6,917 nt of DNA from Thermoplasmata archaeon (GTDB taxonomy: Archaea; Thermoplasmatota; Thermoplasmata; Lutacidiplasmatales; UBA184), in NCBI GenBank assembly GCA_030042815.1, contig JASHYY010000212.1:1-6917 (forward strand). The letters run 5' to 3'. Positions 1 through 4,648 of this stretch are shown piece after piece (position 1 is the stretch's first letter; the number at the start of each line of letters is the position of its first letter). The notes under the pieces are model-generated. The model was not told the DNA's origin and ran no database searches. It was given only the letters and a program-made list of their open reading frames with translations. A program made the position numbers and the translations under genes.

Positions 1-951
1 GCGGTCCTGCTCGCCTTCCGCGACCTCGCGGTCTCGGCGCGCACGCTCGCCGAGAGCCTCCGCCGGAAGGGCGAGGAGTTCGCGCGGGTCCCGAAGGCCG
101 GCCGCACGCACCTCAAGGACGCGATGCCGGTGACGCTCGGGGCGGAGTTCCGGGCCTACGCGTCGGCGCTCGAGCGGGCCCTCGAATCGCTGCCCGCCGT
201 CGAGCGGGCCCTCGCCGAGATCCCCCTCGGGGGAAGCGCCGTCGGCAGCGGGGTCAACTCGGTCCCGGGGTTCCGCGCCCACGCGGTCGCCGAGTACGCG
301 CGTCTCACGGGCCTGCCGCTCGCCGTCGCGCGCGACCCGTTCGAGACGATGCAGAGCCGGGCGCCGCTCGGCGCGGCTTCCGCGTGGCTGCGGACCCTCG
401 CGCTCGAGCTCGTCCGCATCGCGAACGACCTGCGGCTCCTCTCGAGCGGACCGGCGACGGGGTTCGACGAGATCCGCTTGCCCGAGATCCAGCCCGGCTC
501 GTCGATCATGCCGGCGAAGGTCAACCCCTCCGCGGCCGAGTGCCTCGACATGGTCGCGTTCCACGTACTCGGATCGGACGCCGCGACCGCCTACGCGGTC
601 TCGGCGGGACAGCTCGAGCTCAACGTCATGATGCCGCTCGCGGCCTACGAGGTCCTCTTCTCGAGCGAGATCCTGACGAACTACCTGCCGGTCTTCGCCC
701 GGACCTGCGTGGACGGGATCACGGCGAACCGCGCGACGCTCGAACGCTACCTGGTCGAGTCGGCGGCGGTCGCGACGGTCCTCACGCCCCGGCTCGGCTA
801 CCTCAAGGTCGCCGAGGTACTGCACGACGCCGAGCGGTCCGGCCGGTCCGTCCGCGAGCTCCTGGTCGAGCGGGGCCTGCTCACGAAGGACGAGGTCGAG
901 GCGCTGCTCGGCGACGCGGCGCTCCTCAAGCTGACCGAGCCGGTTCCGTGA
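1..951 (+). CDS. aspA: Aspartate ammonia-lyase (aspartase/fumarase superfamily), 5'-partial
   Basis: The enzyme reversibly deaminates L-aspartate to fumarate plus ammonia in the cytoplasm and normally works as a homotetramer. The frame is open from base 1, so the start lies outside the window; 316 codons are present. Numbering from the first codon, GRTHLKDA (34-41, with T36 and H37) is the substrate-binding TH motif, LGGSAVGSGVN follows near 76-86, and GSSIMPAKVNP (166-176) is the superfamily signature. S167, K173 and N175 fall exactly 151 residues short of the known S318, K324 and N326 of Bacillus aspartase, so about 150 N-terminal residues are missing and the full length would be near the usual 465-470. 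RLLSSGP, AGQLELNVM and GITAN favour aspartase over class II fumarase (FumC), but the two are hard to separate and fumarase remains possible. The C-terminal part (SVRELLVERGLLTKDEVEALL) is typical. The next gene, trmB, begins 57 nt downstream behind its own promoter-like element. Confidence 0.85.
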   Translation, partial: AVLLAFRDLAVSARTLAESLRRKGEEFARVPKAGRTHLKDAMPVTLGAEFRAYASALERALESLPAVERALAEIPLGGSAVGSGVNSVPGFRAHAVAEYARLTGLPLAVARDPFETMQSRAPLGAASAWLRTLALELVRIANDLRLLSSGPATGFDEIRLPEIQPGSSIMPAKVNPSAAECLDMVAFHVLGSDAATAYAVSAGQLELNVMMPLAAYEVLFSSEILTNYLPVFARTCVDGITANRATLERYLVESAAVATVLTPRLGYLKVAEVLHDAERSGRSVRELLVERGLLTKDEVEALLGDAALLKLTEPVP

Positions 952-966
952 CCCGGTCCCACGCGC

Positions 967-980
967 ACCGTTAAGACGGT
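967..980 (+). promoter_or_regulatory. Putative archaeal promoter of trmB with embedded inverted repeat
   Basis: The sequence ACCGTTAAGACGGT contains TTAA (971-974), a rare AT-rich patch in this GC-rich DNA, 38 nt before the trmB ATG. Assuming the usual archaeal TATA-to-start distance of about 26-30 nt, transcription would begin near base 998-1001, giving a leader of only about 8-11 nt. The TTAAG core lies inside a perfect 5-bp inverted repeat (ACCGT, 4-nt spacer TAAG, ACGGT), which could be an operator. A flanking ACCCGG (951-956) and CCGGGT (981-986) pair is also present but may be chance. The 57-nt gap holds nothing else recognisable. Confidence 0.5.
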
Positions 981-1008
981 CCGGGTCCGTCCGCACGCGA
1001 TAGGGGCC

Positions 1009-1764
1009 ATGGCGACCATCGAGGAGACGGCGGTCGCGCTGGGGAACCAGGCGTCCGACGAGTTCCGCCAGGCGGCGGAGGTGCTCGGCAAGGTCGGCCT
1101 GACCCAGTACGAGGCGCGCGCCTACATCGCGCTCGTCGGCCGCGGGGTCGGCGACGCCGCGACGCTCGCGACGGCCGCGGGGATCCCGCGCACGAGCGCC
1201 TACAAGGTCCTCGAGTCGCTCGCGGAGAAGGGGTACGCCCAGCCGACCGGAGGCAAGCCGATCCTCTTCCGGCCCACCCCGCCGCTCGATGTCGCCGAGT
1301 CGCTGAAGGGCGCGATCCAGGAGGTCTTCGAGAAGCTCGCGACGCTCCACCGGGTCGTCGCCGAGCACGGCGAGCCGCAGCTCGTCTACCTGCTCTCCGA
1401 GCGCGAGAAGGTCGTCGCGAAGATCGGCGACCTCCTCGACCAATCGACGCGGACGTTCATCCTGACGACCCCGCAGGTCGCGGACCTGCGGGACGAGCTC
1501 GGGAAGAAGATCCAGCACGCGGTGAAGCGCGGCGTCCGGCTGACGTTCGTCACCGCGCCGCTCCAGCGCGTTCCCGAGGGGGTCGAGTACGTCCCGCGCG
1601 AGAACCTCCTCGCGACCGAGGTCCTCGCGGACGGCGAGCACGCGCTCCTCGCCGCCCCCGGGCTCGAGGCGTGCGGGTTCACCGACAACCCGATCCTCAT
1701 CGCCCACCTGAAGCAGTTCCTCGAGGTCGTGCTCGAGAAGGGGCCCGAGCCCCCGCCGGCGTAG
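1009..1764 (+). CDS. TrmB-family transcriptional regulator
   Basis: This is a 251-residue cytoplasmic DNA-binding protein. Residues about 29-80 form the TrmB-type winged helix: GLTQYEARAYIAL opens it, and GIPRTSAYKVLESLAEKGY (58-76) supplies the recognition helix and turn, with a basic wing up to about residue 88. A helical linker (about 94-118) probably mediates dimerisation. Residues 122-242 resemble the PLD-like effector domain seen in many archaeal TrmB relatives: LVYLLSEREKVVAKI, a stretch ending KRGVRLTFVTAP, then VLADGEHALLA and FTDNPILIAHLKQFLEVVLE. It is shorter than sugar-sensing TrmB of Thermococcales (about 340 residues) and lacks an obvious sugar-binding extension, so its effector cannot be named. 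ATG at 1009 follows a weak GGGG (1003-1006) and a very short leader. It probably heads an operon with taw2, whose start is 14 nt after this stop. The promoter's inverted repeat suggests possible autoregulation. Confidence 0.85.
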   Translation: MATIEETAVALGNQASDEFRQAAEVLGKVGLTQYEARAYIALVGRGVGDAATLATAAGIPRTSAYKVLESLAEKGYAQPTGGKPILFRPTPPLDVAESLKGAIQEVFEKLATLHRVVAEHGEPQLVYLLSEREKVVAKIGDLLDQSTRTFILTTPQVADLRDELGKKIQHAVKRGVRLTFVTAPLQRVPEGVEYVPRENLLATEVLADGEHALLAAPGLEACGFTDNPILIAHLKQFLEVVLEKGPEPPPA

Positions 1765-1768
1765 CGCC

Positions 1769-1774
1769 GGAGGG
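1769..1774 (+). promoter_or_regulatory. Shine-Dalgarno site of taw2
   Basis: GGAGGG lies just after the trmB stop (1762-1764) and 4 nt before the ATG at 1779. It is the clearest ribosome binding site in the window and decides the taw2 start over in-frame codons further upstream inside trmB. Confidence 0.8.
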
Positions 1775-1778
1775 TGCG

Positions 1779-2660
1779 ATGGGGGTCCCCCCCGCGGCGT
1801 CTCCGCGGCCGAGGCCGCCGGCCGAGCGGGTCCGCGACCGGCTTCGCGCCGTCGCCGGGCCCGAGGTCGCCGAGCGCCTCCCGACCGGCTACCAGCGCTT
1901 GGGGCGGGTGCTCCTCGTCCGCCTCCCGGCGGACCTGCGGCCCTACTATCCGACGATCGGGGCGGCCTGGCAGGCCGAGCTCGGCGTCGCGACCGTGCTC
2001 GTGCCGTCCGGACCGATCGAGGGGGAGCTCCGCCGGCCGCGGGTCGAGCGGATCGCCGGCGGCCCGACCGAGACCGAGGTCGTCGAGCACGGCGTGCGCT
2101 GGCGGTTCGACGCCGCCGAGGTGATGTTCGCGCAGGGGAACCGGACCGAGCGGGCCCGGGCCGGCCGGATCGTCGTGCCCGGGGAGACCGTGGTCGACCT
2201 GTTCGCGGGGATCGGCTACTTCGCGATCCCGGCGGCGCGCGCCGGGGCGTCCCGGGTCCTCGCCGTCGAGAAGAACCCGACGGCCGCCCGATACCTCGAG
2301 GAGAACGCACGGCGGAACGGGGTCGCGGACCGGCTCGTCGTGGTCCCGGGCGACAACCGCGCCGTCCCCCTGCCGACCGGCGCGGCCGACCGGGTCTTCT
2401 TGGGATACCTGCCGAGCGCGATCCCCTGGGTCGGCCGAGCGGTCGGCCTCCTGCGCCCCTCGGGAGGTTGGCTCCACGTCCACCTGCTCGCGGGGACCCG
2501 GTCGCGCCGGGACGACGCCCGAGGGGAGGTCGTCGCCGCGGTCGCGGCGGCCGGCGCGACGCTCCTCGCGCCGCCGGCCGTGCGCGAGGTCAAGCCGTAC
2601 GGGCCCGGTCGGGCCCACATGGTGGTGGACGTGCGGGTCCGGCCCGCCCGGAGCACCTAG
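1779..2660 (+). CDS. taw2: tRNA-Phe (4-demethylwyosine-C7) aminocarboxypropyltransferase Taw2/TYW2
   Basis: This 293-residue SAM-dependent enzyme would transfer the 3-amino-3-carboxypropyl group of SAM to C7 of 4-demethylwyosine at position 37 of tRNA-Phe, a step of archaeal wyosine biosynthesis that helps hold the reading frame. Visible motifs: MFAQGNRTER (116-125), the family's substrate-side loop; VVDLFAGIGYF (138-148), the glycine-rich SAM loop; VEKN (163-166), the acidic ribose-binding end of strand 2; GDN (191-193); FLGYLPSA (207-214); and KPYGPGRAHMVVDVRV (272-287) at the C-terminus. The close relative Trm5 (m1G37 methyltransferase) carries an NLP-type motif where this protein has LGY, which is the main reason for choosing Taw2. 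The length fits archaeal Taw2 (about 250-290 residues). The N-terminal 20 residues are proline- and arginine-rich and probably disordered. It follows trmB by 14 nt with a strong Shine-Dalgarno, and its stop overlaps the stop of the convergent aminotransferase gene. Confidence 0.85.
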   Translation: MGVPPAASPRPRPPAERVRDRLRAVAGPEVAERLPTGYQRLGRVLLVRLPADLRPYYPTIGAAWQAELGVATVLVPSGPIEGELRRPRVERIAGGPTETEVVEHGVRWRFDAAEVMFAQGNRTERARAGRIVVPGETVVDLFAGIGYFAIPAARAGASRVLAVEKNPTAARYLEENARRNGVADRLVVVPGDNRAVPLPTGAADRVFLGYLPSAIPWVGRAVGLLRPSGGWLHVHLLAGTRSRRDDARGEVVAAVAAAGATLLAPPAVREVKPYGPGRAHMVVDVRVRPARST

Positions 2661-3784
2661 TGCGGGGCGGCCGCGACCGGGGCGCCCCGCAGGGTCCGCA
2701 GTGCCTCGGGGAGCGCGCGCGCGAACCGCTCGATGTCGCCGGGCGGGTTCGAGAACGAGATCCGGACGAACTGCGAGCCGTGCTTCGGCGACAGGTAGTT
2801 GCCCGCCCGCACGAAGACCCCGTGGCGCTTCAGGAGCTCCTCCTGAATCGCCTCGGGCGCGACCCCGAGCTTCGCGACGTCCATCACCATCATGTTGGCG
2901 CGGGACGGGTAGACGGGGAGCGACATCCCCGGGGTCCCCGCCACCACGTCCCGGATCCGGGCCCCGTTCGCCCGGGTCTGGCGGACGACCTCGCCGATCC
3001 ATCGCGCCTTCGTCCGGAGCGCTGCGCGGGCCGCGACCTGCGCGAGGATGTTGACGCCGAGGTCGTTCGTGTTGAACCGGGCGATCTTCCCGAGGAGGTC
3101 GGGGCGGGCGATCATCCCCCCGATCCGCAGGCCGGCGAGGCCGCAGTTCTTCGAGACCGACCAGACGGTCACCGTCTCCTCGGGCGCGAACTCGGCGGCG
3201 AGCGCGTGGCCGTCCGAGAAGTCGCGGTAGGTCACGTCGTTGAGCAGGATGAGGTGGCGGTCGTGGGCGATCTCGGCGATCGCGCGCACCTCCTCGCGCG
3301 GGTAGCCGGAGCCGAGCGGGTTCAACGGGTCGATCAGGAGGATCATCTTCGTCTTCGCGCCGACGGCCTCCCGCACCCGGTCGGAGGTGAGGCGGTAGGG
3401 CGGGGCGTAGATGTCGAGGTTGTTCGTCCGCGCTCCCGCGAGCTCGACGAACTTGTGGATGATGAGGTAGCTCGGGTCGGAGGCGACGACCTCGTCGCCC
3501 GGGCCGAGCAGCGCCCGCATGATCATGTAGAGCGACTCGGTCCCGCCCGACGTGAGGAACGGCTGGCCTCCCGCCAGACCGAAGTCGCGGGCGATCAGGT
3601 CGAGCAGCTCGGGGTCGCCCGACCCGAGCGGGTACCCCTCGTAGAGCCGGTCGCGGACCGCCTGCTCGAGCGCGCCGCGCACAACCTCGGGCGGCACGAG
3701 GTGGTTCGTGTTCTGGCTCAGCCAGGCGATCTCCGCCCGGTGCGCGTGCGCGTAGCGGAAGGCGTCGGACGCCGGAGTCGACAC
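2657..3784 (-). CDS. PLP-dependent class I/II aminotransferase, substrate unknown
   Basis: This 375-residue fold-type I aminotransferase would exchange an amino group between an amino acid and a 2-oxo acid in the cytoplasm. Numbering from the GTG start, the small-domain GYPLGSGDPELLDLIA (50-65) is followed by SGGTESL (79-85), whose backbone holds the PLP phosphate, the NPLG form of the NPxG motif (155-158), NDVTY (182-186) with D183 pairing the pyridine nitrogen and Y186 the ring oxygen, the Schiff-base lysine K212 in SVSKNCGLAGLRIGG (209-223), and R341 in FVRISF, which binds the substrate carboxylate. All key residues are intact. The length is slightly under the usual 380-400. I cannot assign the substrate; it resembles the broad COG0436/HisC-like group. 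The GTG at 3784 is chosen because it starts just before conserved sequence and sits 29 nt below a TTAAG promoter element; the open frame upstream overlaps the methyltransferase gene and is not real. It is convergent with taw2 (4-nt overlap). Confidence 0.85.
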   Translation of the reverse strand: MSTPASDAFRYAHAHRAEIAWLSQNTNHLVPPEVVRGALEQAVRDRLYEGYPLGSGDPELLDLIARDFGLAGGQPFLTSGGTESLYMIMRALLGPGDEVVASDPSYLIIHKFVELAGARTNNLDIYAPPYRLTSDRVREAVGAKTKMILLIDPLNPLGSGYPREEVRAIAEIAHDRHLILLNDVTYRDFSDGHALAAEFAPEETVTVWSVSKNCGLAGLRIGGMIARPDLLGKIARFNTNDLGVNILAQVAARAALRTKARWIGEVVRQTRANGARIRDVVAGTPGMSLPVYPSRANMMVMDVAKLGVAPEAIQEELLKRHGVFVRAGNYLSPKHGSQFVRISFSNPPGDIERFARALPEALRTLRGAPVAAAPH

Positions 3785-3798
3785 GGTACCGTGACGGT
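3782..3798 (-). promoter_or_regulatory. Possible operator: palindrome and third half-site on the aminotransferase start
   Basis: Bases 3782-3793 read CACGGTACCGTG, a perfect 12-bp palindrome that includes the aminotransferase GTG start codon (3784-3782). A third copy of the same half-site, ACGGT, follows at 3794-3798, giving three half-sites in a row at the predicted transcription start. The same half-sites occur at the trmB and methyltransferase promoters. A repressor bound here would block initiation, but binding is not demonstrated. Confidence 0.35.
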
Positions 3799-3808
3799 CG
3801 GCGGCCGC

Positions 3809-3813
3809 CTTAA
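3809..3813 (-). promoter_or_regulatory. Putative promoter element of the aminotransferase gene
   Basis: Read on the minus strand this is TTAAG within GGCATTAAGGCGG, located in the 32-nt gap after the methyltransferase stop. The first T is 29 nt upstream of the GTG at 3784, the spacing expected if the transcript starts at or next to the start codon (leaderless). No Shine-Dalgarno is visible before the GTG, which agrees. Confidence 0.5.
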
Positions 3814-3816
3814 TGC

Positions 3817-4608
3817 CTACGGGCCCCGCCGGGATTCCGCGGCCCCGAGGAACGCGGTCACGATCCCCATCGACTGCGCCCGGGCGCCCGTCCGGGCGAA
3901 ACCGGCCGCGCCCAGCGCGTCGAGGAACCGCTCGCGGGAGGGGAGCGAACGGAGCGATTCCGGCAGGTACCGGTACGGTCCCTCGCTCCCGACGATCGCC
4001 CCGAGCGACGGGACGACCCGGTCGAAGTACGCGTGGAAGAGCCGGTTGAAACGGGGCGAGGCCGGTTCGGTGATCTCGAGGGTCAGGAGGGCGCCCCCGG
4101 GCCGGAGGACCCGGCGCATCTCCGCGAGGGCGCGGGGAAGGTCGGAGAGGTTCCGGGCGACGAACGCGTTCGTCACGACGTCGAAGCTCCCGTCGGCGAA
4201 CGGGAGGCGCAGGGCGGTCGCCCGCCCGAACGCGAGGCGGCCGGCCTCCCGCCGGCCCTCGCTCGAACGCGCCGCCCGGACGAGCATCGCGCGGGTGAAG
4301 TCGGCGGCGAACACGCGCGCCCCGGGGTAGTGGCTCGCGACCTGGCGCGCGAGCTCCCCCGTGCCGCAGCCGAGGTCGAGGACGCGGTCGGTCCGTCGGT
4401 CCGGTCGGAATCGGTCGAGGTCCCAGAGCGCCCGGGGGCGCCAGAGGTAGTCGTTCCCGAGCGACGCGACGTGGTCGAACCACTCGTAGCGCTCGGCGAT
4501 GTGCGTGAACATCCGCCGCACGTCGCGCTCGAAGGTGGGGAGCGTCCGGTCCGGGTACGGAGAGCCGTCCGGCGCCGTCCTCCCGGCCGGCGCCGCCGCG
4601 GCGTTCAT
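3817..4608 (-). CDS. menG: UbiE/MenG-type demethylmenaquinone C-methyltransferase
   Basis: This 263-residue SAM-dependent methyltransferase would methylate the ring of demethylmenaquinone, the last step of menaquinone synthesis, at the cytoplasmic membrane face. Motifs in order: VRRMFTHIAERYEWFD (30-45) and SLGNDYLWR (49-57), the N-terminal UbiE signature; VLDLGCGTGELA (76-87), SAM motif I; ADFTRAML (102-109), motif II; LPFADGSFDVVTNAFVARNL (135-154), including the family's AF-x-x-RN block; RVLRPGGALLTLEITEP (166-182); and PSLGAIVGSEGPYRYLPESL (200-219), the UbiE C-terminal signature. Length compares well with MenG/UbiE (about 230-260); the extra residues are a low-complexity N-terminal tail of about 22. 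The usual YDxxN is YEWFD here, a mild variation, so a related quinone could be the substrate. ATG at 4608 has no Shine-Dalgarno and lies 30 nt below a TTAAG element, so the mRNA is probably leaderless. Confidence 0.85.
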   Translation of the reverse strand: MNAAAAPAGRTAPDGSPYPDRTLPTFERDVRRMFTHIAERYEWFDHVASLGNDYLWRPRALWDLDRFRPDRRTDRVLDLGCGTGELARQVASHYPGARVFAADFTRAMLVRAARSSEGRREAGRLAFGRATALRLPFADGSFDVVTNAFVARNLSDLPRALAEMRRVLRPGGALLTLEITEPASPRFNRLFHAYFDRVVPSLGAIVGSEGPYRYLPESLRSLPSRERFLDALGAAGFARTGARAQSMGIVTAFLGAAESRRGP

Positions 4609-4633
4609 CGGGGACCGGACTCCGGCCGGCCCG

Positions 4634-4642
4634 CTTAACGGT
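4634..4642 (-). promoter_or_regulatory. Putative promoter element of menG
   Basis: On the minus strand the sequence is ACCGTTAAG, identical over nine bases to the trmB promoter (967-975). The first T of TTAAG (4638) is 30 nt upstream of the ATG at 4608, consistent with a leaderless transcript. It sits in the 40-nt gap after the ATPase stop. Between it and the ATG is a short interrupted inverted repeat, CCGGA-C-TCCGG (4615-4625), of unknown meaning. In this GC-rich context that repeat may be chance. Confidence 0.5.
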
Positions 4643-4648
4643 AGGGGG

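Noticed and set aside
1..123. Apparent start of the lyase at the ATG at 124
   Set aside because: The frame is open to base 1 and the upstream codons encode the conserved GRTHLKDA motif, so this ATG is internal and the gene simply runs off the window.
1671..1778. In-frame extension of taw2 to an upstream ATG inside trmB
   Set aside because: The added residues are shadow translation of the trmB 3' end; the strong Shine-Dalgarno at 1769-1774 points to the ATG at 1779.
1386..3002. Open frame of 538 codons on the minus strand, antisense to trmB and taw2
   Set aside because: It is a GC-driven shadow: the translation is dominated by R, G, P, D and A with no domain motifs, and it overlaps three genes with strong family signatures.
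3164..3176. ACGGTCACCGT-type inverted repeat resembling the promoter half-sites
   Set aside because: It lies deep inside the aminotransferase coding sequence and encodes part of a conserved strand, so it is probably a chance match.
2468..4330. Open frame of 620 codons on the plus strand, antisense to the aminotransferase and menG
   Set aside because: Low-complexity R/G/P-rich translation without motifs. The opposite strand encodes complete PLP and SAM enzymes.
3785..4483. In-frame upstream extension of the aminotransferase into menG, which would give 608 residues
   Set aside because: The extra part has no recognisable motif, overlaps menG, and the GTG at 3784 sits correctly below a promoter element and just before the conserved region.
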